Shown: positions 39,866 to 49,575 of the stretch, in pieces
How the letters are laid out: the number at the start of each line of letters is the position of its first letter
Numbering within the stretch: the first letter of the stretch is position 1
Assembly (NCBI RefSeq): GCF_001192835.1
Contig: NZ_DF968183.1
Location: 1-64,000, forward strand
Source of the DNA: Lentimicrobium saccharophilum
Lineage (GTDB): Bacteria > Bacteroidota > Bacteroidia > Bacteroidales > Lentimicrobiaceae
DNA: 64,000 nt
Direction of reading: 5' to 3'
Notes under the pieces: model-generated
What the model was told of the DNA's origin: nothing
The model's database searches: none
What the model saw: only the letters and a program-made list of their open reading frames with translations
Made by a program: the position numbers and the translations under genes

Positions 39866-42553
39866 CTACGGAATCAGCACTTTTACCGTAGCAGAGCTAT
39901 TTCCGTCATTTAACTCAAGGTAGTAAATGCCCGGTTCAATCCGCCTGTTTCCGGAGATGAAAGTGAACGGCCATTCGTGGGTTCCGGAATTCGTAAGCCC
40001 GGTGTTTACGGATGAAAGCACTTCGCCGTTTGAGGTGAACAAGCGTAAAGTGTATGCTCCGGGTTCCGGGGATTTCAGTAAAATCCGGCTGTTGCCCGTT
40101 ACCGGGTTGGGTGACACGCTGAATGAAAATTCCGCGCTGTGGTGGTCGGTCGCAGTGATAAAATAGCGGAAGATCATTAAATGGTTATCCTGGTCAATCA
40201 GGGTATCGGCTTCAATGGTACCGCCGGGCACGTGGATGGAGGTGCCGTGATAATTTCCGTAAACGGCATTTACGATGGTCACCGAATCTTCCGTGAGCAT
40301 GGCTGTATGATACGACGGGCCGGGCCCTGTAAGCTGGATGCTGCAAGGGAATACCGGATTTCCGTGCTGATCCAGGGCTTTTACGATAATATCGGTTCTG
40401 AAGGGCTGTAACAGGAAATCAATGCCGGTGGTGGACATGCCGGGCTGGATCTCTACATCTTCAGCAGTAACGCTTGCTGTCCAGGTATGGGAGGCGGTGA
40501 TGTTATGGCTGCCGACCGGCAGTTCCAGAAACCAGAAGCCGTTTGCGGAAGGGTGGGTGGTTTGATTTCCGGAACTTACCGTTGCTTCCGTAACATCATA
40601 GAAGTCACCTTCGATGGTGACATATCCCTGCACATAACCGGTGGTTGGCGCCGGGGTCAGCAAAAAGTCCACATCCGGAGTGATGATCCCGGGATTGACA
40701 ACGATCCCGGCCCTGATCTGGCTGGTGTAGCCGCCAAGGCTGGCCTCCACATCCCAAACGCCCACCGGGGCCTCAAGACTGTAAAATCCCGTGGCGTCGG
40801 GATTGGTGCTGAAACCTCCGGTTGAAACCGTCACTTCGGTGATCTCCCCGCTGCCGCCGTCGAGTTCAACGATGCCGTGGATATATCCTGTGGTCGGTAC
40901 CGGATCGAGCACAAAATCAACGCCGGTTGTGGTCTGATCCTGCAATACCACCACGTTGCCGACCGAGCCGGGATAATATCCCGCAAGGGTGGCCGTAACG
41001 GTATAGGTGCCCGTGGGGACTTCAAGGAAGTAAAATCCTGTGGGGTCGGGCAGGGTGGATTCGTTGCCGGCTGTGATCACTACCTGCGTTACGTTTCCTG
41101 TTCCTCCGTTCAGGGTTACCTGACCCTGGATGTTCCCGAACTGAGGGTCCCAGAAGCCCAGGGTGCCGTCGGGCAACAGGTTTTGCGCATAGATATCGGA
41201 AGGGCCGTTGCGGTCGTCTTCCCAGCTGATGATCCACTGGTTGTCCTGGAACTCATTGATCACCGTATGGACTTTCGACGATGCCACGGAACTGATGGTA
41301 ACATGTTCGCCGGGCCAAACATAACTTCCATTCGTGCCTATCCGCATGGCTTTCAGCATGCCCGTGGTGGCTGAGAGGCCTTCTTCGTAAAGCACGATCA
41401 TATCGGTGGGGGTGCTGCGCACCTCCAGCGGGGTGAAGGTGGTGGCTGAAAGCGGGATAAACGTCATGCCGTTGTTGCCCCACTGACGGGTGCCGGTGGC
41501 CGTAAACTTCTGCCCGAATATGCCGCGCATGCTCTGCAACCCGTTCATCTCGTTCCAGAAGACATAAACATCCTGCGATCCCGGAGGACAGGCCAGATAG
41601 GGGTAAAAGTGGTTGAACGTGGCCGCGGTGGTGGCTTCCACCCCGTTTGCCGGAAATTGTACCACACCGGACGCATCTACATGGTTCACCCACACCGATG
41701 CCATCATATTGTTGTCCCGGTCGTCGTGCCAGGCGATGTAAAAGCCGTCGCTGCCGTCGTTGATAAACGGGAATATCTGCGTCCAGGCCGAAATGCCTCC
41801 GGCATTGGAAATCACCGCCGGAGCTGCCCAAACAGGGCTGCCGCCGCTGCTGTATCGCTGTGCAAAAACATGACGTGTCGGGGCATTGGGCGGGCCGCTG
41901 TCTTCAAAATATTTCAGGATGATGTCGTCGGTGCCCACCGGCAGCATCTGGGGCCAGTTCAGGGTGTTGGCCGAACTCAGGGTGATTCCGTTGTCGCCCC
42001 ACTGTTTGGCCCCCGCCGGACTGATCTTCTGCATGATAATTACATTGTCGGAAGTCCAGGCAAATACCGCGTTGCCCGCCGGGGTGGTCACCACCTTGGG
42101 TGCCGCGTTGAAGGCTGAATTGTTCGAGAGCGCGATGCCGTCGGCGCCCCATACAAAGTTTCCTTCCGGAGAAATACGGTAGGCGTAAGTGTTGTTGTTG
42201 CCGTTGCGGATATCCTGCCAGGTAAGGATGCAGTGGTTGTTGATGTCGGCGGCCATATCCCAGTCGGTAAGCCAGGTCATGGAGGGCTGGTTGCTGATCA
42301 GGATCCCGTTGTCTGCCCACAGGGCATTGCCCTGGCTGTCGAGCCGCTGGAGCTTTACGTTGTAATTGCCGGTTTCGTTGCTGAAGAAACCGATGTAGGT
42401 GTCCCCGTTGGGGCAGGTGGCGATCTTCGGAATGGCCTGCTCGCCCGTAAGCAAAGCAATGGCATTGTTGATGGCGGGATTGTCGCTCCACTGACCCCGG
42501 ACGCTTATCCCCAGGATAACCGTCAGCAGGAAAATCATTGTACACTTTTTCAT
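39866..42553 (-). CDS. large T9SS cargo protein with carboxypeptidase-regulatory-like repeats
   Basis: This 895-aa secreted protein starts at the ATG at 42553 (MKKCTMIFLLTVILGISVRGQ is a signal peptide); a longer frame to 42667 adds only a non-signal extension. The N-terminal half is a propeller-like region with repeats such as WADNGILIS, WGADGIALS and WGDNGITLS spaced 50-70 residues. Three carboxypeptidase-regulatory-like modules follow (GNIQGQVTLNGGTGNVTQVVI, GYIHGIVELDGGSGEITEVTV, GYVQGYVTIEGDFYDVTEATV). The final 80 residues are a sorting tail. Surface export by the T9SS is expected. The function is unknown. Confidence 0.85.
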   Translation of the reverse strand: MKKCTMIFLLTVILGISVRGQWSDNPAINNAIALLTGEQAIPKIATCPNGDTYIGFFSNETGNYNVKLQRLDSQGNALWADNGILISNQPSMTWLTDWDMAADINNHCILTWQDIRNGNNNTYAYRISPEGNFVWGADGIALSNNSAFNAAPKVVTTPAGNAVFAWTSDNVIIMQKISPAGAKQWGDNGITLSSANTLNWPQMLPVGTDDIILKYFEDSGPPNAPTRHVFAQRYSSGGSPVWAAPAVISNAGGISAWTQIFPFINDGSDGFYIAWHDDRDNNMMASVWVNHVDASGVVQFPANGVEATTAATFNHFYPYLACPPGSQDVYVFWNEMNGLQSMRGIFGQKFTATGTRQWGNNGMTFIPLSATTFTPLEVRSTPTDMIVLYEEGLSATTGMLKAMRIGTNGSYVWPGEHVTISSVASSKVHTVINEFQDNQWIISWEDDRNGPSDIYAQNLLPDGTLGFWDPQFGNIQGQVTLNGGTGNVTQVVITAGNESTLPDPTGFYFLEVPTGTYTVTATLAGYYPGSVGNVVVLQDQTTTGVDFVLDPVPTTGYIHGIVELDGGSGEITEVTVSTGGFSTNPDATGFYSLEAPVGVWDVEASLGGYTSQIRAGIVVNPGIITPDVDFLLTPAPTTGYVQGYVTIEGDFYDVTEATVSSGNQTTHPSANGFWFLELPVGSHNITASHTWTASVTAEDVEIQPGMSTTGIDFLLQPFRTDIIVKALDQHGNPVFPCSIQLTGPGPSYHTAMLTEDSVTIVNAVYGNYHGTSIHVPGGTIEADTLIDQDNHLMIFRYFITATDHHSAEFSFSVSPNPVTGNSRILLKSPEPGAYTLRLFTSNGEVLSSVNTGLTNSGTHEWPFTFISGNRRIEPGIYYLELNDGNSSATVKVLIP

Positions 42554-42923
42554 CTGGAAACAGGATGTAATGAATACGAATAAAGCGTTGAAAACGGAAC
42601 AGGCAGTGTCAGGGAATCCGGCAGTCATGGTAAGGTAATCTTTTGCCGGCCTGACTGATCTGATCATGAGAAAGCGAAGATACCAAAAAACATTATCAGC
42701 TTTACCGACTGAATTAAGTTTTTATAGGCAGCCGGATCCCGGAATAAATAACTCCGGAGGTAATGACCTGCTGTTTTCTGATAAAGCTTTTGGTGGTAAT
42801 AAAGGTAACGGGAAATTTGTCCCGGGTTACCAGTTACTTTCCCGCTGTGATTCCTCAAAGAAAAGTCTTTGATTCAGGGCTTGCGCGTGTGAAGTTTGTA
42901 TATTCGCATTTTATTTTTCCGGG

Positions 42924-43718
42924 ATGGAATTTTATCAGCAATGTTTCTGGATTACCGGTGCCGCTTCAGGCATGGGGCGGGCGCTGGCCCTGCTGCTTGC
43001 CGGATATCAGCCGAAACTGATCCTTACCGACCGCGACCCTCAGGGATTGCAGGAAGTAGCCGGGGAAGCCGGCAGGAGAGGGGCCACGGTGATCACCAGG
43101 GTGCTTGATATGTCAGATACTGCTGCCATCGCTGTCGCGGCAGCGGAGGTTACCGGGCTGGCCGGGCGCATCCACGGCCTCTACCAGTTTGCAGGCATCA
43201 GTCAGCGCTCGCTGGTGGTGGAAACTCCCGACGCCAACGACCGCCGCATTATGGAGGTCAACTTTTTCGGGGTGGTGGCGCTGGCCAAGGCCTTACTGCC
43301 GCACATGATCGCCTGCGGAGGTGGACAGCTGGCCGTGACTTCCAGCCTGGTGGGCAAATTCGGCTTCCCTTACCGCTCGGCATATTCCGCATCCAAACAC
43401 GCGCTGCACGGCTATTTCGAGAGCCTCAGGGCTGAGAATAGCAAACACAACATCCGCGTTAGCATACTGATCCCCGGAAGGATACAGACCAATATATCCA
43501 GGTTTGCGCTGGATAAAGAAGGTAAAGAATACGGTAAAATGGACCCCGGACAGGCCAACGGCATTTCCGCTGAAAAGGCCGCCAGGCAAATACTGAACGG
43601 GCTCCGAAGGGAGAAAAAAGAGGTGCATGTCGGCGGCAAAGAGCTGATGATGCTTCATATACGCAGGTTTCTGCCTGCATTGTATTACAGGCTGTCTACC
43701 AGGATCAGGCCGGTGTAA
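42924..43718 (+). CDS. SDR-family NAD(P)-dependent oxidoreductase
   Basis: This 264-aa classical short-chain dehydrogenase has cofactor motif TGAASGMG (about 10-17), a Ser in VTSSLVGKFG, and the catalytic YSASK with Tyr154 and Lys158. The substrate is not predictable; a fatty or steroid-like alcohol is common for this shape. It is followed 21 bases later by the VOC-family gene, and the two are probably cotranscribed. Confidence 0.92.
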   Translation: MEFYQQCFWITGAASGMGRALALLLAGYQPKLILTDRDPQGLQEVAGEAGRRGATVITRVLDMSDTAAIAVAAAEVTGLAGRIHGLYQFAGISQRSLVVETPDANDRRIMEVNFFGVVALAKALLPHMIACGGGQLAVTSSLVGKFGFPYRSAYSASKHALHGYFESLRAENSKHNIRVSILIPGRIQTNISRFALDKEGKEYGKMDPGQANGISAEKAARQILNGLRREKKEVHVGGKELMMLHIRRFLPALYYRLSTRIRPV

Positions 43719-43739
43719 TCAGTTAAAGCATATAAAAGC

Positions 43740-44801
43740 ATGGGAACACAAATCAACGGAATTCAGCAACTGGGGGTGGGCGTCACTGACATTCAGGAGG
43801 CATTCGCCTGGTACCGCCGGTATTTCGGGATGGATATCAAGATGTTTGAAGAGGCGGCCATGGCAGAGCTGATGCTGCCCCATACCGAGGGCGAGCCCCG
43901 CGAACGACATGCCATTCTTGCCCTGAACCTCGAAGGGGGCGGCGGATTTGAAATCTGGCAGCACACCGGGAAAAAGCCCGAATACCCCGCGTTTGAGCTG
44001 AAATTGGGCGACCTGGGCATCTTTGCCGGCAAGCTGAAAACCGCCGATGTACAGAAGGCCTATAATTACTTCAGGACGTTGAACCTCAATCTGCTAAGCG
44101 GCATCACCACCGATCCGGAAGGGAAGCAGCATTTCTACCTGAAAGATGTTTATAATAATACCTGGGAGGTTTGCAGCGAGCCTTATGTATTTAAGAAGCA
44201 GAAATCAGTCACCGGGGGCGTGTACGGCGCGGTGATCGGTGTGCAGGATATGGAAGCCAGTCTGCCGGTTTATCAGCAAATCCTGGGCTACGATCGGGTG
44301 GCTTACGATGTGAGCGGACAGTTTGACGACCTGCAGGGGCTTGCGGGGAGCGAGGGACGGTTTCGCCGGGTATTGCTCCGCCATTCGCATACGCCCGACG
44401 GGGCTTTCAGTCCGATGTTCGGCCCCTCGTGCATTGAGTTGTTGCAGGTACTCGACCGGCAACCCCGTTCCATTTACGAGGGCAGGCTCTGGGGCGATCC
44501 CGGATTTATCCACCTCTGCTACGACATCAACGGCATGGACGAACTGCGCGAAGAGGTAAAGGAGAGGGGTTTCCCGTTTACCGTCGACAGCGCCCGCGAT
44601 ATGGATACTTTTGATATGGGGGAGGCCGCCGGCAGCTTCAGCTATATTCAGGCGCCCGAAGGCACTTTGATTGAATTTGTGGAAACCCACAAGATCCCCC
44701 TGGTCAAGCGCCTGGGCTGGTCCCTCGACCTTACCAAACGCAAACCCGGCCCCCTGCCACGCTGGATGTTCAGCCTCTTCAGCCTGATGCGGGTGAAGTA
44801 A
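43740..44801 (+). CDS. two-domain VOC (glyoxalase/dioxygenase-fold) protein
   Basis: This 353-aa cytoplasmic protein has two vicinal-oxygen-chelate domains (about 5-145 and 160-305). Domain 1 starts INGIQQLGVGVTDIQEAFAWYRRYFG; domain 2 starts VYGAVIGVQDMEASLPVYQQILGY and ends in YIQAPEGTLIEFVETHKIPL. Candidate metal ligands include His in GFIHLCYDI and Glu in LIEFVE. A conserved-looking tail (KRLGWSLDLTKRKPGPLPRW) follows. Lyase, dioxygenase or isomerase activity is possible; the reaction is unknown. It pairs with the upstream SDR gene. Repeats begin 92 bases after its stop. Confidence 0.85.
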   Translation: MGTQINGIQQLGVGVTDIQEAFAWYRRYFGMDIKMFEEAAMAELMLPHTEGEPRERHAILALNLEGGGGFEIWQHTGKKPEYPAFELKLGDLGIFAGKLKTADVQKAYNYFRTLNLNLLSGITTDPEGKQHFYLKDVYNNTWEVCSEPYVFKKQKSVTGGVYGAVIGVQDMEASLPVYQQILGYDRVAYDVSGQFDDLQGLAGSEGRFRRVLLRHSHTPDGAFSPMFGPSCIELLQVLDRQPRSIYEGRLWGDPGFIHLCYDINGMDELREEVKERGFPFTVDSARDMDTFDMGEAAGSFSYIQAPEGTLIEFVETHKIPLVKRLGWSLDLTKRKPGPLPRWMFSLFSLMRVK

Positions 44802-44892
44802 TGCCGGCCCGTGAACATATTATCCATATGAAGTAAGCGTGCGTCTCCGACGCGTGTCCCGGGCATCAACAGAATTAAACTTGCATAACCAA

Positions 44893-45025
44893 CCCACGCA
44901 AAGACGCAAAGACGCAAGGATTATTTTGCGAACCCGTAACTCTAGACTTCTCCGCAGGGCCCGGCCTCTACAATCAACGAACCGACCTGACAAGTCTTCT
45001 TCCGACTTGCCAGGTCTTCTTTTTC
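44893..45025 (+). repeat. composite dispersed element, copy E1
   Basis: This is the first of six copies of an element of about 133 bp. It opens with repeats of CGCAAAGACG, has a middle GC-rich segment (CTCCGCAGGGCCCGGCCTC), and ends in hairpin GACCTGACAAGTC/GACTTGCCAGGTC (44984-45017) with a TTCTTTTT tail, like a terminator on the + strand. Upstream, 44838-44892 shares a further block with copies E5 and E6. Confidence 0.75.
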
Positions 45026-45174
45026 CCGGCTTGCGTCTTCAGACGCGTGCCATAAACCCTGCAAGGAGAAAATAACCACAATAGCCACAATAGAGCACAA
45101 TAGAAACCACCAGAACGACAAAATTATCGCATTTTCATATTTCCACATTGGCTCATTTCATTGTAACCTGAACG

Positions 45175-45279
45175 CATGAACACATGAACACATGAACACA
45201 TGAACACATGAACACATGAACACACTTTCACATTCTCAAATTCTCTCATTCTCAAATCATCACATCATCACATCATCAC
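45175..45279. repeat. short tandem repeats (8-bp units)
   Basis: CATGAACA is repeated six times in a row (45175-45222). After a CTCAAATTCT-type linker, ATCATCAC is repeated three times (45256-45279). Relatives of the linker are seen at 49739 and 57040. Confidence 0.85.
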
Positions 45280-45383
45280 ATCTGGCAGGCTTCATCAATC
45301 TTTTGCCGTTCCGCTCCATATTTTTTACTTCCTTTGCCTGATTCCAGAACTTAGCGGACAATTACAAACATAATCCCGGAAAG

Positions 45384-46064
45384 ATGTCCCGACTCAGTAA
45401 ACCCGAACGCTTCAAGGCCGTGATCGGCTGGTTTGAACAAAATATGCCGGTAGCCGAAACGGAGTTGCATTATGACAATCCATACGAACTGATCGTAGCC
45501 GTAATCCTCTCGGCCCAGTGTACCGACAAGCGGGTGAATATGATCACGCCCCCGTTTTTCAGGCGTTACCCGGATGCGGAAGCGCTGGCTGCCGCTGAAG
45601 TGGAGGATATTTTTGAGCTGATCCGTTCGTGTTCATATCCCAACAACAAGGCTAAGCACTTGTCGGGCATGGCCCGGATGCTGGTAAATGACTTTGGCGG
45701 AGTGGTGCCTGACGATGTGGAAACATTGCAGCGGCTGCCGGGCGTGGGCCGAAAGACCGCCAATGTGATTGCTTCCGTGGCTTTCAACATGCCTGCCATG
45801 GCTGTGGATACGCATGTGCACCGGGTTTCGGCACGTATAGGACTGACTTACAGGGCCAAGAACCCTCTTGAAACGGAAAGGCAGCTGGTGAAATATATTC
45901 CTGAGTCAAAGCTGGCCATTGCCCACCACTGGCTGATCCTCCACGGCCGCTATGTGTGCATCGCCCGCAAACCCAAATGCAGTGAATGCGGATTAAGGGA
46001 ATGGTGCAGGTATTATCAGACTAAAGCGCAGGATGCCCCGCGCAAAGACGCAATGACGCAATGA
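45384..46064 (+). CDS. nth: endonuclease III (DNA glycosylase/AP lyase)
   Basis: This 226-aa base-excision-repair enzyme removes oxidised pyrimidines and cleaves the abasic site. The helix-hairpin-helix LPGVGRKTANVI carries catalytic Lys124, and the following AVDTHVHRV carries Asp142, the same 18-residue spacing as E. coli Lys120/Asp138. The C-terminal 4Fe-4S cluster motif C-x6-C-x2-C-x5-C is complete (CIARKPKCSECGLREWC). The final nine codons (APRKDAMTQ) and stop are made of the dispersed repeat copy E2, so the native C-terminus has been replaced or extended. The cluster and active site are unaffected, so function is likely retained. Confidence 0.95.
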   Translation: MSRLSKPERFKAVIGWFEQNMPVAETELHYDNPYELIVAVILSAQCTDKRVNMITPPFFRRYPDAEALAAAEVEDIFELIRSCSYPNNKAKHLSGMARMLVNDFGGVVPDDVETLQRLPGVGRKTANVIASVAFNMPAMAVDTHVHRVSARIGLTYRAKNPLETERQLVKYIPESKLAIAHHWLILHGRYVCIARKPKCSECGLREWCRYYQTKAQDAPRKDAMTQ

Positions 46065-46169
46065 TTTTATTGTATCTCCCGTGACTCCTGACCTCCCCAC
46101 AGGGCCTGGCTGCAACAAACAACGACCTGACCTAACAAGTCTTCTTCCGACTTGTCAGGTCTTCTTTTT
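46036..46169 (+). repeat. composite dispersed element, copy E2 (runs out of nth)
   Basis: It starts inside the nth coding region (CCCCGCGCAAAGACGCAATG) and ends in hairpin ACCTAACAAGTC/GACTTGTCAGGT (46130-46160; one mismatch) plus TTCTTTTT. It may terminate nth transcription. It overlaps the start of long repeat unit A. Confidence 0.75.
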
Positions 46170-46434
46170 CAGCCTGATAACCCAAATATTGGGGAGGTAT
46201 GTCAGCACATACTGTTGACTTTCAACTTTTTATCCGCTCAGGCCGCGGGGCCTCGCTTTCGCAACGCGACTGCCTAAACTTGACCATTGCTTCATTTCTT
46301 AGCTGTTTATCCAATTCTTTGAATGTTAGTTTTGGAAGGTCAACTTTAGAAGGTCGCTTTTGCGAAAGCTGAAAATTTTTCGCACTGCCTTACTTTACTG
46401 GGATTACAAAGAAAAAGAAATTGAGTTTCATTAC
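46121..46434 (+). repeat. long tandem repeat unit A (about 310 bp)
   Basis: It contains the hairpin, then a segment shared with units B and C: CTTTTTATCCGCTCAGGCC..., TTAGCTGTTTATCCAATTC, GGTCGCTTTTGCGAAAGC. The minus strand of the shared part has an open frame of about 50 codons in all three units, but unit A has a stop just upstream. Unlike B and C it lacks the 3' section after TTTCATTAC. Confidence 0.8.
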
Positions 46435-46627
46435 TAGTTAAGTGCTTCCATTCCGATTTGAGCCTGACATAACCAGTTTCTTCCAACTTGTCAGGCCTTC
46501 TTTTTTATCAGTTAGCGCGCGTCTCTCAACGCTTGCCAAGAGCCTTTCAAAGGTGAATCTGTCCCGGTGGTCGAGCGGCGGTGGTCGAGCGGAGCCGAGA
46601 CCAACCGTGACCAGCCTAGATAACTTT

Positions 46628-46760
46628 CCCCACGAAACGTCGCAATGTCGCAACGATAATGTTGTATCTCCCTAAATTCCCGCTTCTCCACAGGGCCTGA
46701 CCACAAAATTTAACGACCTGACCTAACAAGTCTTCTTCCGACTTGTCAGGTCTTCTTTTT
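46628..46760 (+). repeat. composite dispersed element, copy E3
   Basis: Starts CCCACGAAACGTCGCAATG and ends in hairpin ACCTAACAAGTC/GACTTGTCAGGT (46721-46751) plus TCTTCTTTTT. It is preceded by a block (46552-46627: AGGTGAATCTGTCCCGG, CCGAGACCAACCGTGACC) also found before E4 at 55935-55997. A more decayed hairpin of the same family is at 46463-46495. Confidence 0.72.
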
Positions 46761-47145
46761 CAGCCTGATAACCCAAATATTGGGGAGGTATGTCAGCACA
46801 TACTGTTGACTTTCAACTTTTTATCCGCTCAGGCCGCGGGGCCTCGCTTTCGCAACGCGACTGCCTAAACTTGACCATTGCTTCATTTCTTAGCTGTTTA
46901 TCCAATTCCTTGAATGTTAGTTTTGGAAGGTCAACTTTAGAAGGTCGCTTTTGCGAAAGCTGAAAATTTTTCACACTGCCTTGCGTTACTGGGATTACTA
47001 AGAAAAATAAAAATCGAATTTCATTACGGTTGGCTTGTTACCATTTCTAATGGTGATATTGTCCGGGGGAGCTGTTTAACAAAACTATTGAATATTAATT
47101 GAGATAGGACCGGCCTTCCAAAAATGGCGTATAGAAAACAGGCAG
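46712..47145 (+). repeat. long tandem repeat unit B (about 434 bp)
   Basis: Unit B is near-identical to unit A over its first 270 bases and shares its 3' section (GGTTGGCTTGTTACCATTTC to GGACCGGCCTTCC) with unit C. On the minus strand an uninterrupted frame of about 70 codons runs through it, lacking a clear start. Confidence 0.8.
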
Positions 47146-47435
47146 CGAAAAAATAGAGAAGAAACGCCTGCGATGATGGCTGGCGATGTACAGGTGATTT
47201 TTGTACATCAGTCTGAAGCAGAGGGAAAATGTAACAACCTTCGTTTCTTCCAGCCAAAACGCTCGCCTGTTTTCAGCCATTTTTGGGAAGCCTTGTTCTT
47301 TTGGTACTTTTGGACTTGTGCTGAGCGACTAGTGGTGAGCGAAGCCGAACCAAGTCGAAGCATCAAGCCAAAAGTACAGGAACTAAAGAAAAGGTAATCC
47401 GTTGGGAATGAGTGATTTTCCATGCAGATACGCTT

Positions 47436-47839
47436 CAACTTGTCAGGTCTTCTTTCTACTGATGGTCCAATCAATGCTAAGTGATGTCAGCACAAACAGC
47501 TGGCTTCTATCTTTTTATCCGCTCAGGCCGCGGGGCCTCGCTTCCGCAACACAGCTGCCTAGACTTGACCATTGTTTCATTTCTTAGCTGTTTATCCAAT
47601 TCTTTGAATGTTAGTTTTGGAAGGTCAACTTTAGAAGGTCGCTTTTGCGAAAGCTGAAAATTTTTCGCACTGCATTGCGTTACTGGGATTATTAAGAAAA
47701 ATTAAAATCGAATTTCATTACGGTTGGCTTGTTACCATTTCTAATGGTGATATTGTCCGGGGGAGCTGTTTAACAAAACTATTGAATATTAATTGAGATA
47801 GGACCGGCCTTCCAAAATTGGCGTTAAGAAAGCAGGCAG
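47436..47839 (+). repeat. long tandem repeat unit C (about 400 bp)
   Basis: The most diverged copy. It keeps only half of the hairpin (ACTTGTCAGGTCTTCTTTC), then follows units A and B from CTTTTTATCCGCTCAGGCC to GGACCGGCCTTCC. Between B and C (47146-47435) and after C (47840-48102) I see no supported gene. Confidence 0.78.
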
Positions 47840-48102
47840 TCTCATCAGAAAAGAAACAGCACCAATGAACCAATTATTTCCTTTGACGGGAACTGTGTTC
47901 AGCCATCTTCCGGAACCCTTGATTTGCGCTGCTTGCTTACTTGTAGTTACCTGGCGAAGTATCAGGTAATAAGCAATAGTGAAAAATATGGTTATCCCTT
48001 TAGCAATGTGTAATATGTACTCAAGTTGTGAACCCGTTCAGGCTCCGGTCTCTAGATTGATAGTGCAGTTGAGAAAAGTTCCTGCATCAATACATTAAGC
48101 CT

Positions 48103-49386
48103 TTAAGCCTCTCTTTGCCTGTAGCCTTTTACAGACGCGCTGTAAAGCGGCATCAACAGGATCAGACCGGCGGAAACTACCATCAGCGCAACACCAACAC
48201 CCAGGCGGTCGGCGGTGAAACCCAACACCGGGGCAATCAAGGCTGCAAAAAGTGTTTCTGCCTGAGATTCTGCCGAAAGTGCCGTGGCCAGTACATCTTT
48301 TTCCAAACGTTCGGCTACAACAGATATCCCTATGGGTTTACGCAGGTTTTCAATCAGGTATATTCCTGTATAAAATATTACTGCAACCAGATAAAATGTA
48401 TAATGGAACAGGAAGCCGCTCACCAGCCCCATCAGTAAACCAATCAGCATAGTGACATTCAGCGGACGCGATAAATTGGTGAAACGCCCGGCAAAGCGGC
48501 CGGAGTTTCGAGAAAAGTAAGAAGTCAGCAAATAAATTACCGAATAAACGAGTCCTACCATCAACGCAGCGCGTTGTTTAGTTTCCAGGTAAAGAAACAA
48601 GGGTATGCTGAGGGCGAATGTTTTAAGTACCGGCTGTATATAATCTTTCACGGCCTTGTAATAGCCCGTGTAAACCGCCTGCGTTAGGATGGCCTTCAGT
48701 ATCCCGGTGTTCCGGAATGAATAAATAAAGTCCCGGATGGTGCTGCTGAAATTCCGGAGCAGGTCACCTTTATGTAACAGTTTCCTTTGACCATCCAGCA
48801 TCTTTGGATAGGTTGTCATCAGCACCAGATCAATAATATAGGGGAAAACCGAGAAGAGGAAGACCGTACGGTAACTTCCGGAGTGAAAGACTATGAGCGC
48901 TGCCATCATTGCAGAAACTGCCGATCCCATTTGTGACCATGAGCGCGTATGCCCGTAATAATGTACTTTCTGATCCTTCCATCCCTTGATTTTAAGATAT
49001 TCAAAGATCATGGCTTTGTGGGTGCCGGTGCGGAATGCATCGCCATAAGCGTAAAAAAGGATGGCCACAACAAACATCCAGTAAGATGATGAAAAAAAGA
49101 AAATTATAAATGAAAGGATGTAAAAAGCAAAAGCCGAGATCATGCTTCGTCGTCGTCCCAAACTGTCGGCAAGCACTCCGGTAGGTATTTCAAAAATATT
49201 GATGGTAATCTCCTGAATGGCATATAGAGTGCCGATTTCGAGAAAGTTCAGCCCTTTTTCGAGAAAAAATAGCAACAGAAAAGGTTCGAAAAACCGCAGG
49301 TTTTTGAAAAACCCGTAAGCGCAGAATTTATAATACTGCCGGTCCTTTTCAAATGCAGGTGCCATTGACGCCGGATATGGGTGCAA
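48103..49386 (-). CDS. major facilitator superfamily transporter
   Basis: This 427-aa inner-membrane protein has about 12 hydrophobic segments. The cytoplasmic loop between segments 2 and 3 carries the MFS-like DSLGRRRSM (DxxGRRR), preceded by EIPTGVLA; a second half-motif, FTADRLGVGVA, lies near the C-terminus. It is preceded by aromatic helices (FFKNLRFFEPFLLLFFLEKGLNFLEIG). Substrate unknown. It is flanked on both sides by repeat fields and is monocistronic. Confidence 0.88.
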   Translation of the reverse strand: MHPYPASMAPAFEKDRQYYKFCAYGFFKNLRFFEPFLLLFFLEKGLNFLEIGTLYAIQEITINIFEIPTGVLADSLGRRRSMISAFAFYILSFIIFFFSSSYWMFVVAILFYAYGDAFRTGTHKAMIFEYLKIKGWKDQKVHYYGHTRSWSQMGSAVSAMMAALIVFHSGSYRTVFLFSVFPYIIDLVLMTTYPKMLDGQRKLLHKGDLLRNFSSTIRDFIYSFRNTGILKAILTQAVYTGYYKAVKDYIQPVLKTFALSIPLFLYLETKQRAALMVGLVYSVIYLLTSYFSRNSGRFAGRFTNLSRPLNVTMLIGLLMGLVSGFLFHYTFYLVAVIFYTGIYLIENLRKPIGISVVAERLEKDVLATALSAESQAETLFAALIAPVLGFTADRLGVGVALMVVSAGLILLMPLYSASVKGYRQREA

Positions 49387-49575
49387 TTTAGCAATTCTTT
49401 TTCAGATCTTTTAACCGTTCTTTCTGCCATATACAGTGAAGCAATAATTTATCCGACCTTCCTTTTGCTGATCATCCTTATTTTTTTCCTCAAGCTCAAT
49501 CTCAACCTTCTGAAGTAAGTGCCAGTCTCCGGACGCGCTCCACGGAGATAGCCACGATCCCGATGGTTATCGGGA

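Noticed and set aside
46438-47474. Small open frames inside the repeat field
   Set aside because: They vary between repeat copies and lack starts or family features. Only the shared minus-strand frame is kept, as a low-certainty finding.
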